Positions 42,686-55,002 of a DNA stretch of 64,000 nt are shown piece after piece. Source of the DNA: Maratus speciosus (lineage: Eukaryota; Arthropoda; Arachnida; Araneae; Salticidae); the NCBI GenBank assembly GCA_963932465.1, contig OZ010798.1, forward strand, positions 15,918,981 to 15,982,980, given 5' to 3'. The translations under genes and the position numbers were made by a program. Within the stretch, counting starts at the first letter, position 1. Each line of letters starts with the position of its first letter. A model generated the notes under the pieces. It had not been told where the DNA came from and searched no databases. It saw nothing but the letters and a program-made list of their open reading frames with translations.

Positions 42686-44361
42686 TAGGGTCAGGTGAGG
42701 GAAAGTGGTGGTAAAATCAAGCTTTTTTTAGAAAAGGCCCTAAAATCAAACTATTAAATTTATTTTAATGAAACTTTTGATGCATTTTCTATACATTGGA
42801 TTCATATAGATTAAACATGAAGCATAACCACTCAATTTTATTCGATTGTTTTCTGACAGTGATGCATTTAAAAGAGAATGTTTTGATACCACCACTTTAC
42901 CCCATGGTGGGGGAAAGTGGGGGTAGTTCCAAAATTAGTGTATATTTAAATAAAAAGGTGTAAATATTGTTTTTAAAATAAAAATACACCGAAATAAATG
43001 TATCTTAATTATTTTTAAAGGTACAAATGTACAAAAAAAATATTTTTCAGATATTATTTAATTAAAGAAATAATGTCCATGGCTATCAAAATTAGGTTCA
43101 CTTAGTATGTAGCATATATTGCTGAACTCTATATAATCTTCACCACCAAATAGCAAGAAAAGTCTAATAGTTCCGCAATGGTGACTTATTCAAATGCTTT
43201 ATGTGATATAATGTATCAATTTTTATCGCTTTGGCGATTATTTTAGCTGATCGACTTTTTGCCGTTATGCAATGAGCATAAACAAGATAGTTTGTAAACA
43301 TTAAATTTGTTTCCAGTTTCTAAAACTAAAATAAGAATAGTTGCCATAATCTCAATATATGTCTCTAAAAAAGAATTAACAAAATATCTTAATTTAAAAG
43401 AGAAAATAGGTTTTTTTCAATATACCCCCACTTTACCCCATGGGCCCACTTTCCCCCACCTGACCCTGTGTAAAAAATAACTTTTAATTTAATTGTATTA
43501 TCATATTAAGATTAAAATTTATAAATAAAGCCTATTTTTTTAGATTAATACTTTTATTACAGCCCATTTTTAAAAATTAATCACATCTACAGTCTAAAAT
43601 TGAATCATCATACAACATTGAGCTAAGTCTAACTATACCACCACTTTCCCCCACCTCAGAAAAAAAATCATAAAAAATTGAAATAATAAAATAATTCTTA
43701 CCTTGATGCATGAATCTGTTTTTAAGAAGTTCTTCTACTGAAATGTATCAAAATATACTAATTTTTTCAAGTGAGAAAGGATCAAGAACAAAGTTTATCA
43801 ATGCCATGTGTTAAGAACAAACTGCACATATATGTAAAAAAGAAGATAAACAACAGTAAACTTGTTGCCAGATTTACAAATCCTAATAGAAATATTTGTC
43901 ACAAACTCCAATTATGTATTAATTAAAAAAAATTAAAAAATTTGTACATTTATTGTGAAAAAAGTGCATTTTTTTAGATTACCACCACTTTCCCCCATCC
44001 CACCACTTTCCCCCACCTGACCCTACTTATGCCCCAGCTAGACCCACATGTGATCCTATGAAGACTAGATATGATAAATATAGTTACTTTTTGATTAACA
44101 GGTTGCATTGTTCCACTATTCCGCAACAGGTTCTAACAACCTTCTATTTTTGTGATGTATGTATGGGGTTGCCAGATTTATCTCAGAACAAAACGGTAGG
44201 CTTTGATGGACACTACAGTCGAACTCGCTTATAACGAGCCTGGATTTAATGAGGAAATCATAAATACTTGGTTGGTACATTGTTAAGTCTGTGGGAGCAT
44301 AACTCGCTTTTATCGAGCAAACCCCGGTTATAGCAAGCAATATTTTTGTGATTCATAAAAT
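42686..44361 (-). repeat. Inverted duplication, right arm
   Basis: This is the inverted partner of 34245-35902. At its outer end (44361) the match stops in ATTTTAT and sequence continues directly into an internal piece of another GGGTCAGG element (ATGTATCAAAATATACTAAT). This suggests the breakpoint was formed through short homology between AAATGTATC-like sequences. Confidence 0.93.
42688..44033. mobile_element. TA-flanked GGGTCAGGTGGGG element, right arm copy
   Basis: This is the inverted counterpart of 34583-35900, with TA at 42686-42687 and 44034-44035. It has a small extra stretch (AATAAAAAGGTGTAAATATTG) near 42950. Confidence 0.75.
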
Positions 44362-44625
44362 GTATCAAAATATACTAATTTTTTCAAGTGAGAAAGGATG
44401 AAGAACAAAGTTTATCAATACCATGTGTTAAGAACAAACTGCACATATATATATGTAAACAAGAAGATAAACAACAGTAAACTTGTTTCCAGATTTACAA
44501 ATCTTAATAGAAATATTTGTCACAAACTCCAATTATGTATTAATTGAAAAAACAGTAAAAATATGTACATTTTTGTGAAAAAAGTGAATTTTTTTAGATT
44601 ATCACCACTTTCCCCCACCTGACCC
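44361..44625 (-). mobile_element. GGGTCAGG element fragment
   Basis: About 265 bp matching the first part of the element (as at 34583-34860) in minus orientation. It ends CCACCTGACCC before TA at 44626-44627 and is joined directly to the right arm of the inverted duplication at 44361. Confidence 0.75.
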
Positions 44626-44627
44626 TA

Positions 44628-44934
44628 CCAAGAAATGTGTCAAGCAAGTAAGGATTCTGTCAGTCTTACTAACTCTTCATTTACTGTTACAAAATGCTGT
44701 TACTATTTATAGGACAAAATTAGCACTCACCAATCAGCAAGCAATACAGAAAATTTGGTGATTGAATTTATTACGACCATTGGCCGGATTTTATAATCAC
44801 CACTCTCGATGATTGAATACAAAATGTACAAAAGGACTAAAGTTTGTCAATGAAGAAAAACATATTATCTAATTGTCAGACAGTCTAAAATTAAATTAAA
44901 ATGTACTGCTACAGTAAAATTAGAATGAGAGGAC
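44628..44934. other. AT-rich sequence without recognisable features
   Basis: Spacer between the GGGTCAGG fragment and the large hAT-ended region. No gene or repeat termini are visible. Confidence 0.5.
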
Positions 44935-45125
44935 CAGTGGCGTAGCCAGGATTTCGTTTTGGGGGGTGGGGCAGAATTTTTCCTTCAGGTTATAGTAAAA
45001 TCTGTCAAGATGAAATCGTAAATATTGGTGAAAAATTCCATTTTACACAGGTTTTTGTGTTAACAGGTGTATTTGTATAGTATTCCTTTCCGTAGCATTA
45101 TGGTACATTTCTGTTTGAGACAGAA

Positions 45126-46768
45126 TTCTATTATAGGCAAGGGGGCCAGATGGGGACGAATCACTACTTCTTCGAGAGACTTGCGGTCAACAGGCCAAGA
45201 GTCCGGTGACCACGGGTAACGGACGTTGTGCATGGGTGCGTAGGCCTTCGGGTCCGATGAGGAGTGCACCCACGGCACCCAGGTTCTCTGGGCAAGCCGG
45301 ATAGCGACACTCCATAGCCTGATCCCAGTGCCGGTCTTAGGGCCGTACGGTGTTGCTGGGCAAAGGTTAGCCAAAGCTATAGGACCCCATCCACCAATTG
45401 ACTAAGAGGGAGCCTGAGGTGATAGAGTGGACTTTGTAGTGGAAAGTCCTTGGTGACTCGCTAGTGACAACGGGTCTCACGGGAAAGCCATGCAGGGACT
45501 CCCGGAGCAACCAAAGGCGAGGGTTTCGGACAGTGCCCGAGCTACTTTTTGACTCGGGTGGCTCATCCCGCCAGGGACCACAGTTGAAGCAGTTGTGAGC
45601 CGTCTCTAAGTTGGGTAGGGTTTGGCGGTGCCCCCGTTGACCAAGGAGCGGTCGAGTGGGGAGGCCAGTGTGGCTCTGGTTGCTCTGCGTCGTGCTGTAC
45701 CTCTTGGGAGGGGGTCAGCCGGCAGGTCCACCATCAAACACTATTCCCGCAGGGAACCGGGCCGGAGGCTCGCCAGTAATGCAGCGACACTTCGAGCCTC
45801 GTGGGAACTCTTGGTCCGACCTAGGTCCTGCGTGCCTATGCGCTACTGGAGTTTGCCTCGCCCAGTGGTGAGGACCTAGAGGTGTCTCCACCTAACTTTC
45901 AAACACAACTAACGGTAGCGGTCGATCATTGCACAGAGTCAGGGGCATTCGTGCCTGGGTACCCTCGATGACCGTGAGGTAAGGTAGTGGTGGCCAAGCT
46001 TCTGCCGGCCCTCGGTGGCTTCTCCATCTTTGGGCGGAGTCGAGTCGTCAGGGGCGGGCGGGACTCCGGACCATCCAACCCCCTAGTGAGGCAGAGTCTA
46101 TTCCGTCTAGGTGGAGCTTTCCATGCCTGCCTGGAGTTGCTAGCGGCACCTAGTCTGGGCTCGCTGATTCCAGGCATGATGTGTGAGGAGTTCCGTCGGG
46201 GAGTCTGGGCGAAAAGCCCGGAGCAGGGTCGCTGTACGGCCAGAGGGACTTTCCCCATCCTCCCGGGTCTTCGTGCTAGGGGCCTCTAAATAACTTTCTT
46301 ATCGGCTGGCCCGCATAAATGTCTTTGCTGGAAAATGGTATTTGATCTTGTAGGCCTTCCATAAAGCAACTCCGGTTCGGGAAGCCTCAGTTCAGTTTCG
46401 TGGGCCCAGCGTCTTTATAGGCGTCTGGTTCCTGCGGACTTGCGGGGTCTACCAGATTGGATAACCAAGTTTAGGGACCACTTGGTTTTTCTAGCTGGGT
46501 GGTGAGGACTGTCGCATACGGCTGTTCGTCTCTTCTTGGGAATAGCCGTCATGGTGTGTGCTGGGCAGCACATCGGCTTGGGCGGAGTTTGCGTGGGATT
46601 CTGGTCTGTCGGGGCTTGTCTGGCAGCAACCTTCGAGACGCGTCACAGGGCTTGTCTTGCGGGTGGTTACCTACGTGGACAAATGGACATGAAAGAGCCT
46701 GGGACTGGAGGACGGTCCCCTTTTTGGGGGGGCATCCACCGACTTAACAAGTTTTGTGTATTTATATA
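45126..46768. other. GC-rich island of unknown origin
   Basis: Base composition switches sharply from AT-rich to strongly GC-rich between about 45126 and 46765, unlike anything else in the window. Many overlapping short frames (up to about 110 codons, e.g. 45622-45879, 45926-46258, 45987-46289) are open simply because the GC content makes stops rare. They are Arg/Gly/Pro-rich and I recognise no domain. I do not recognise rRNA, snRNA or tRNA in it. It could be the untranslated leader of a retroelement, a captured host fragment, or horizontally acquired DNA. The right edge directly abuts a Helitron-like 3' end at 46771. Confidence 0.6.
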
Positions 46769-46770
46769 AA

Positions 46771-49671
46771 CTAGGGGATCGTACCCGGGCTTCCCGGGTT
46801 AAAGAATATAGGTGAAAACATTTTTTTTTTATTGAAAACTAACAATTTTTTATATGCAATAATTTTTTTAGATTGACCACTTACATTAAAAAAGCATTTT
46901 TCATTATGGAAAATACGAATTACACAATCAAATACATTTTTTAAATTTATCAAAAGCGATATTTTCTTATTAGCCACATACTAAGAGTTATTTGCCAAGA
47001 TTTTACTACTTATGGCATCCTTTTATATTCTGATAATTTCAGAGCTTATACATGTCTGGTAAATTTGTGTTTTATTTATGTTATTTTATTTATTTATTCA
47101 TAGGGAAGTTTTTTTTAATGGTAATTAGCCGTAAGAAAATGATGAACTCTTTATTTTGTTTTAACGGCAAACGGATTAATCTTTCGCAATCGAGCTCCGC
47201 ACAATATGGATAAATTAAAAAATATTTCATGCTTTAAAATTGTTTTTAAAACCATAGACAATCAGTAAACTGAGATGAACATTGCAAACAAATTCCGTTT
47301 AAAAAAAAAAAAAAATCCTATTTGGTGATCTAAAAATTTAAATTGTACGATTACAAATATGTTAGGTTTGTGTTTTTTCAATATTATTCTTTTATTTGTT
47401 TATAAAAGAAGTATTAATTTCATTAATTTGTCTTTCAAAAATATGTTAATTTGGTGGGTTTTTTAATATTATACTTTTATTTGCTTATAAAGGAAGTATT
47501 AATTTTATTATGCAAAAATATTCAGAAACAAATGCTGAAAAATGTTTGTTGCTTTATGTGCAAAATGTTTATTATTTTATGTATTTAAACCGGCACGTGA
47601 TAAGATAAACTTTAAAAAAAAATCATGCTTAAAAATTATTTTTGAAAATATAATACATCAGTCAATGAATACAGTTTTTAAACAAATTGCATTTGAAAGT
47701 ACATTTATTTCCCTATGTGACAAAAATTGAAAATGTATGATGGTCAGAAGATTGAAAAAATGCAGTAGCGAATATTTCAAGACCAAAATCTGATCGTGAA
47801 GTATTACCATTCGCAAAATGACGTAAGCGTTACGCACAGATACGTTTGTTCTTTATAATGTAAGATACATGATCAATAAAATATAATAAAGATCAGTTAT
47901 TAGGATGTGGTTTTCAATTGAGGCTCTTATGCTTGGATTTCCGGAATGAAAACAGCAATTTTCACCTTCTCAAAATTTGTATACGCACTTCTCATATCCA
48001 TATTCATCATTTAAAAAAAAAAAAATTGTATTTTGTTTGATCATTTAAAAATCATTTTAACTCAAAACTTGAAGTCAAGATTGCTAGCAATATCTTTTAT
48101 GTGAACAGACGCACTCTTTATTTGAGATTCTAATCTCAATTTTGGAGAGTAAAAATTTCCGAAATTTATGGTTATTAGACGTATTTGTGTTAAAAGGCTT
48201 AGTTTTATCTAAGAAAATGATCGTTTTCTTTTAAATATGACTTCATTTTCACTTAAATAAGCATTTCGCCTAGTGTCTGAAACTTAGTATTAGTACACAT
48301 GCAGAAGGAAAATCACTATAAAAAATTTATGAGGAAACATGCGTGTTTTCAAAAGCAGTATGTCATTTTCCGTTATTATGCCCCTAATATAATATTCTGC
48401 TCCTAATGGGATTTTGCGCCACTAAATCCTACACAACAATTTTTATCAGAAAATAGCATGAATAAAGTTTAAAATACCTCATTATTTCTCTCTTGTCTGC
48501 AGCAATGAAAGCTATCTAATTTTCATCATTTTGAAGAAATTTTATAAAATGCTTTTAAAATTAAAATATAAAAGTGGGGATATTTAAAAAAAAAACAGAT
48601 AGTGCGACCACATCTACAAAGGAAGAGCTTTCAGTTAAAAATATATATATATTAGTAAAATTGGTTCAGCAGAAAGATCAGGGCAGATGACTAAAAAACA
48701 CACTTGTGTTTTAAATATATAGATTATATAAAATTAGGAAAAATTAAATTAAGAAAATTATGTTATTTTGATAAAATTATAGTAGAATGTCCTAAAGAAT
48801 AGCATTAAAATTTTATTATTCGAGAGAATTTTTGACAAAAACTTCAGGAACACGATATTATTTTAAACCACGAATTATTTGTTTGCTTGTCTAACTCGGC
48901 GAAGCAAATCCATCCAGGCGAGAATCATCAATTTCTGTAATATAAATCGCTATTATTTGCATGTCACCTCTCTTTTATAAAGACACTCTACATTTTTGTA
49001 AAACATTACGTTTATCAGTGCTTTCGATTACATTATTTTCAAAAGCGAAGCATTTTCACCTGTGAAGAGTTTCAAAGCAGCTGGGCTGTGAAAATGACGC
49101 ACTTCTACGAAACATAATTCAGGTTTAAGAATTAAAATACACGCTTTTTTATAAAATGACGTCATTTGCATCCGCTAAAGCAATCTATTTTTACAACCCA
49201 GTCTTAAACTTCGTCTATAGAAAAGTGTGCATATGACGTTATTATCACGGAATAACTGACAATATTCTTGACATAGCCTATATTTTATATTCAACTATTT
49301 TTTCAGGTTTTATGATAAATGGCAACAAAAAGATACAGTATCTCCTATTTTCAACTATTTTCCGTTTACTTTCAATGACTTTGAATAGAAATGAGGTACT
49401 TTTGTTGCCACGATAAGAAAAATGGTATTAAAAACTGCAAAAAAATTAATATCTCAAAAATTAATTGAGATACAGCTTTCAAACAAATTGCATTTAAAAG
49501 AGCATTTTTTTCATTATACGACGGTGTAAAAATTTAAAATGTGCGATGTTTAGAAGTTTAAAAATTTGCAGTAGAGAAAATTGCAAAATTTCATTTCAAA
49601 TTTCAAAGTGTTGCCATTCGCAAAATGACGTATGCGTTACGCACAGATATGTTTGTCCTTTATAATATAGA
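46771..49671 (-). mobile_element. Helitron-like element(s)
   Basis: On the minus strand the 3' end is a hairpin ACCCGGG-AAG-CCCGGGT followed by ACGATCCC and CTAG (46774-46771), then host T. The 5' candidate is TCTATATTATAAAGGACAAA at 49671, preceded by A. A diverged copy of that 5' end (TCTTACATTATAAAGAACAA, then CTGTGCGTAACGC) starts at 47865, and another TC-type start lies at 48723. Thus two or three related elements are probably nested or partially overlapping. TC...hairpin-CTRR between A and T is the Helitron signature. No Rep/helicase coding sequence is present. Confidence 0.6.
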
Positions 49672-50074
49672 TATACTTATTTATGTCATATGAATAGAAT
49701 AAAACTTGTCAAAATAGTAATTGTCTATAACAGAATCCTGTCTTTAACGGAAGCGTTACATAGTCTTCATATGAATTGTGATGCAATTAAATTTGCTGAA
49801 AACCTGTCTGAAAGGGGATATTCATCGTTCTTTAGTGAAACCTTTGAAAGCGGAATCTTTCTATAACGGAAACCTGTCACAAACAGAAGAGTTTCAGAAT
49901 CCCTGCGAAATGAACAATAGATTTTATTTGAGGTAGTGCATCTTAGAAGCATAATTAATTACACTTCTTTACATGGAAGCCTGTCTAAAATGGAGCTTTT
50001 TACCAGTCCCTTGCAATCTTGTCTTGACCGTGTATGTTTAATAGAAGTATTTCGAGTAATTTTAAGAATTTACG
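49672..50074. other. Sequence with Tigger-like internal motifs
   Basis: Repeated phrases such as CTGTCTTTAACGGAA, AACCTGTCTGAAAGGG and CTATAACGGAAACCTGTC resemble interiors of Tigger-type MITEs, and similar phrases recur at 55170-55310. No ends could be fixed. Confidence 0.35.
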
Positions 50075-50076
50075 TA

Positions 50077-51108
50077 CAGTTGTGGAAAGACAAGTGTAAA
50101 CACCCCCTACTAACTCCTCAACAAATTATCATAGAAAAAGTTACTGGTACCGAACGATTGGAAATTAAGTCTACTTTTAAACGATGCATATAAAATTTGC
50201 TTAGGGGGCCATCTACATATTAAAACGAACCAAAAGTTTGTTTTTTTTTCAATAGCAGTACACAATTCTGACAGCATAAATGAACTCTACACCCTTCAAT
50301 TAGCCTAAAAACAAATTTTTATGCAATTCGTACCATAAGTTTCTGAGAAATTAATTATTTGAAGTTCAGTACTTGATTGTTAACCGAGAGAGCCCCCTTC
50401 TTGATCAAGCCACCTTAAGCACCACTCAAGGAGTCAATGAAGCCTGCTAGATTACATGACAGCAAAAGAAATTTCAAAATATCTAGTCACTCCTATCACA
50501 GACGGCCCCTTAAAACATCCTTTTGCTGTTTTTTAAGCATAATTTGAAAACTACTAGGAAGAAAATTGTGAATTTTTGGATTTCCATAAAGCAGGACTTA
50601 ATAAAACTAAATCCATCAAAAAAACTGTAAGTTGCAATTCATATTTTTTTCGAATATTAATTTCATAATTCATATCATAAAATTATAAAAATTGGAAATT
50701 CAACGTATTTATGTTTGGGTATATTAGTATTATTGCTAAACAAAAAAATAGCACATTGGGAGGAGCATAATTTCAGAATTTATAAATAAAAATATAAAAA
50801 TGTAATTTAACATTAGAAGCACTATATTTTGAATGTTAATTCAAAAACTTATCATTCAAATGACTTGAAATTTCGTGTCTAGGCATAGTTTTAACTGAAG
50901 ATTTGAAATATCTGGTTAACATCGGGTATTGCCATTGAAAAAAATGAAGTTTGGATTCGTTTTAATATGTAGATGGCCTCTAAGCACATTTTATATACAT
51001 CATTTAAAAGTAAACTTTATTTCCAATCGTTCGGTACCAGTAACTTTTGTCTATGATAATTTGTTGAGGAGTTAGTAGGGGGTGTTTACTTTTTTTTTTC
51101 CACGACTG
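50077..51108. mobile_element. MITE with long inverted repeats (CAGTTGTGGAAA ends)
   Basis: TA at 50075-50076 and 51109-51110. The ends are inverted repeats of about 170 bp (50077-50250 and about 50935-51108) starting CAGTTGTGGAAA / CAGTCGTGGAAA. The arms contain conserved CCCCCTACTAACTCCTCAAC. The 85-codon frame at 49936-50193 extends from flank into the arm and is spurious. It is probably a Tc1/mariner-derived MITE of 1032 bp. Confidence 0.88.
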
Positions 51109-51279
51109 TACATCCTTATTTAATTTCTTAATTTAAAAAAAAGGATGGATAAAAAATACAAAGCCAATCTCTAAAACTGCAACTCATAATACATTGAAGT
51201 TGCATTAATATTTGCCAGTGAAAAAGATTCACTATGATGTAAAAAGCTGAGCGCATACTGAAGAGTTAAATTTAATTAA

Positions 51280-51491
51280 TCCATTCGCTGTCACCCATGA
51301 GTATACTCGTGGCGTTAATTTATTAATTTCTGTATCACGACTATTTTAGAATTTAAAAAATTGCCTCATTTATTGGCAGAAATTTCGCTGTACTAGTAAA
51401 GCGAAATTTACCTTTCTGAATTTGTGGTGATAAACGACTTTCAACAAAAAATTGGAAAATTCTTACTTTTATAGTATTGGCAGTGAATGGG
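51280..51491. mobile_element. piggyBac-like MITE 1
   Basis: TTAA flanks (51276-51279, 51492-51495), with inverted ends TCCATTCGCTGTCA and, reversed, CCCATTCACTGCCA. It is 212 bp, non-coding, and contains a TGAGTATACTCGTGGCG partial palindrome near the left end. Confidence 0.8.
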
Positions 51492-51903
51492 TTAAATCAA
51501 GTTTCATATTACATAACATTTGCCTACAATAAAGTTAGGATCAAGTGGTTAAGTTTAAAACAGTAATTTCTATGTTTAATTTCTTGCCATTGAATTAAGA
51601 ACTTGTGCTGTAATAGATATTGGATAATGATTTCACATAAGTGTCAATCGCATGAGCCGTTCATGCGATCTGCCGCGCTCTCCATGGGAGTTTTTGAGAT
51701 AAGGTTTTAACTTTAAGAAAAAGATCTTGCATTTTCAGCTACAGAAACTAGTAATGTAAGAAGCACACACATCAAATATAGTTCATGCTGGAAAAAGCAG
51801 TTTTGTTACAATTGTCTTATTCAGGCATAATTCTTTTGGGTTTCCATGTTTCATGATACCATATTCGATCTAATAGTTGCTTCCGATATCTGGTCGTCTT
51901 TAA

Positions 51904-52457
51904 CCCCTTAATGGTCGCTTAGTATTTGGAAAAACCTTAAAAAAGTACCTATTTTTTTATTACAGAAATTGAATAATTAGAAGGCTTCTAAATAAAATAT
52001 GCAATTAGTTTTTTTAAGGCGAAAAAAGAAAATATTTTATAAAAGAAATTCATATTTGTAGAAATACCATCATGCAACAATTCTATGTCTTAATGTTTGT
52101 TTTACACTATACAAATGAATGTGAATAAGACCTTTATTTTTCACATCTTAGATCTTTATTTATCATCATCACACAAATTCTTACAAATTATAAATATACA
52201 TTAAATTTCGATTATTAATAATATTTTGAGTGTGATATATTTTGAAACATGCAATACAAAGTCCAACATCACAATCAGGACCAAAAACCAAACCCAAACG
52301 GTAATATTCAAAGACTTCACTCAAAAATGACTTTTAAATTTTCCTGGTTTCGAAGTTTTTACCAGCAATTAAATCTCCAGCCTGGAAATATGACGGGCAC
52401 AAGAAATGACAAATGACACCTCAGCCCGTGATATTGATACGAGCGAGAATTAAGGGG
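51904..52457. mobile_element. piggyBac-like MITE 2
   Basis: TTAA flanks (51900-51903, 52458-52461). Inverted ends are CCCCTTAATGGTCGCT and, reversed, CCCCTTAATTCTCGCT. CCC at the termini with a TTAA target is the piggyBac hallmark. It is 554 bp and non-coding. Confidence 0.82.
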
Positions 52458-52899
52458 TTAAGGAAGTTAAATTTTTGTAATAAGTTTATTTGTGATGGAT
52501 TAGCACTTTTTTGGAAGTATTAGAATGTGTAAAAAATGGTTCATGGTTGTTTCTGTTTTTGTACTTCTCAGCCAATTTATTTTAGATGGTTCGAAACAAT
52601 TTTAGAGCATTCTCCAAGTTCAGCAGTAAGCTTCAGACTTTGGTACGTTGATTAGCTTCATTTTGTGCTTTTGATTTTCCATTATTAAAGACAAAATGTC
52701 AACCAAGACCTATTCCATACATAGAACTCTTATTACTTCCATGAAATTTCTTTAAGCAATGTTAAACTGAGCTTTCGCAAATAGTAATTGGGTACAAAGG
52801 TAATGTTGAATCCAGACACTTGACACTTTTTTTCCGGGTGGAATTTAATCAGCTCTGGAAGGGACACTTAGGAGTTCCGTGGAAGGGGGTAGCGCCCTT

Positions 52900-53650
52900 C
52901 TAGACCATTAATACGCATAAACTCCTGAATCTTCTGATTGCACCCTTAAATAACTTGACATGAGGATCAAGAACCAGATCTCTGTATATTTCAGCATTCA
53001 CAGTTGGACTAGTAAAAATATGTCGGTCACTCCAGCCATTCAAAATTATGTCCGTCCATACCATGATTCCACGACCTTTGTATTGATACCTTTCACGGAT
53101 GTTTGCAGCCTTATTGCGTGTGGTTTTCTCCCTCCATATGGTAACACGTCTGTAGTAAATCTTTCAAAAAAATCGGGATTCATCGGTAAAGGGAACTCGT
53201 CTCCAGTCCGTGGTTCTCCAATGACGATGATCTCTGCACCACTTTAACCAGGCACATTTCACTACCGGAGTTAGTGGAACACAAATCATGGGTTTCCTTG
53301 CATGCAGTATGTCACTCACAGTAAACCAGGATAGTCGAGTTCTTGTTGCTACAGCAAACTCCCTGCAATCTGAACTGACATCAATTGCCTATTTCTTTTA
53401 GCAATCGTTGGCAAATTACGGTCCTGAGAGCCTATTGTGGCACGTTTTCTATCTTGACCTGGTTGTCTGTGGACATTATACCAGTGTCTTTAAACCATTT
53501 CCAGATTCTTGACATGACGCTTTTGGCTATTTTTAAGTGTTTACAGACACCTAAGAGTGTGTGTCCTGCTTCCATTCTCCCTATCGCACAAATTCAATTC
53601 AAAAATTGGTCAAATGTCTTCTGGACAAAATGTTCCACCTACTAGAAGTG
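52900..53650 (-). pseudogene. Tc1-like transposase relic
   Basis: On the minus strand, broken frames spell a Tc1-type transposase. A helix-turn-helix (IGRMEAGHTLLGVCKHLKIA then VMSRIWKWFKDTG) lies at about 53583-53478, followed by a stop. FTDESRF with the first catalytic Asp is at about 53188-53167. YQYKGRGIMVWTDI is at about 53090-53048 and YRDLVLDPHVKLFKGAI at about 52985-52938. The region with the second Asp and the Glu is not recognisable. Several stops and frameshifts separate the pieces. It is more decayed than the copy at 21431-22467 and from a different Tc1 lineage; terminal repeats were not identified. Confidence 0.82.
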
Positions 53651-54481
53651 AAAGATTTAGCTAATTACACATACAATCCTTAAAATTACCCACATACGCT
53701 CCTTTTCACACGTGAACCAAAAGAACGGGCTGAGGCTGAAATATTTGCATATTTTTCTGTAGCGAATGTTAATCCCATTGGAGTACGTGATAACGTTGAC
53801 ATTGAGTTACCTTTCTGGAAGTTCCCTTAATAGGATTAACATAAAGCACCTTTATATGGTTGTTCCTTTAATTTTTAATAAAGTGAACAAAGATAAGGGT
53901 CACGAAACTCAACCAGTGTACCGTTATTGCGTTAGTATAAACTCGTTCTTTCCCATAAGTGTCGACAACAGTACCCCATCGAAGTCCAGGATAAAGAAGT
54001 TTTACGTTTAATCTAGTTATAGTAAATTTGTGTAAACGGAATAGCAGATATACTTGCATAGCTATCCTTCCGTCTCGGGACATTAAAATGTTTTTGTTTA
54101 TGAGAGGATTCCATGTTTACAGAAAACCTGCCAAGAAAGATTCACAATTGGAACAAGTTTTGTTTCAGATAGGTTTCAAATGTTAGCAAGCACAAATATA
54201 TAGTGTTGTTTTCGTCGAACCTTTAATTGTTTTCGTTTGATATAGGTCATCTTCACAGATTTTCCTGTAATAGATTTATGCTCTTCAGAGGTGGTGTTAT
54301 AGAAGCGGTTTCCAACCTGGGGTAGCGTACCCCTGGGGGTATGTGAAAATAATATCGGTAATGGCGGAAGTCACAAAAGTGTTAGGAATATCAATGTAAT
54401 TTGCATCAATTTATTATATGGTTGTGATAAGAAGATTACTAATGAAAACAAGTTGGAAATTGCTCGTCAAACGTCGCAATG
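53651..54481. other. Unclassified sequence with an orphan hAT-like end
   Basis: GCGGTTTCCAACCTGGGG at about 54305 followed by TAGCGTACCCCTGGGGG resembles a CAGCGGTTCTCAACCTG-type hAT terminus, but no partner end was found. An 81-codon frame at 53766-54011 has no recognisable features. Confidence 0.4.
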
Positions 54482-55002
54482 AGGTGCATTCGTACCATAA
54501 CTAGTTTTATAATTATTTTTGCACCCCATATTGCACTGAATGAATATTTTTTTGCACTTCATAAGTGCATAGTCTGTAACATCATTAAAATGCACTTGCA
54601 ATAATTTTTTACCGATTCCCCGTAATGTAACGGAAAACTTTTGACTCTCCCTGTAATTAAACTATACATCCTATTTTCATAAAATTTGAAATGACTCGAC
54701 AAAATTTTGCAACAATTATATATTTAAAATTTCAGACCATTTGGAAGGCTGTAACATCATTAAAATGCACTTGCAATATTTTTTTCCCGTTGGCCGTAAT
54801 GTAAAAAAAAACTTTTGACTGTCCCTGTAATTAAACTATACATCCGATTTTCATAAAATTTGAAATGGCTCGACAAAATTTTGCAACAATCATATATTTA
54901 AAATTTCAGACCATTTGGTTGGGTAGTTTTTGCTCTGTTATATGCGGACGGACAGAACAACAACTATAGTTGCTACGTATTTATATAATTACCAACACAT
55001 CT
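54482..55002. mobile_element. Short TIR element (AGGTGCATTCGTA), with internal duplication
   Basis: This is the inverted relative of 8181-8549. An internal segment of about 175 bp starting CTGTAACATCATTAAAATGC is tandemly duplicated (54574-54748 and 54749-54920), which explains its greater length. The left flank CAAGTTGGAAATT is shared with the other copy. Confidence 0.65.

Noticed and set aside
45622..46747. Several overlapping frames of 70-110 codons in the GC-rich island
   Set aside because: High GC makes stops rare in all frames. The predicted proteins are low-complexity Arg/Gly/Pro-rich, overlap on both strands, and show no domain.
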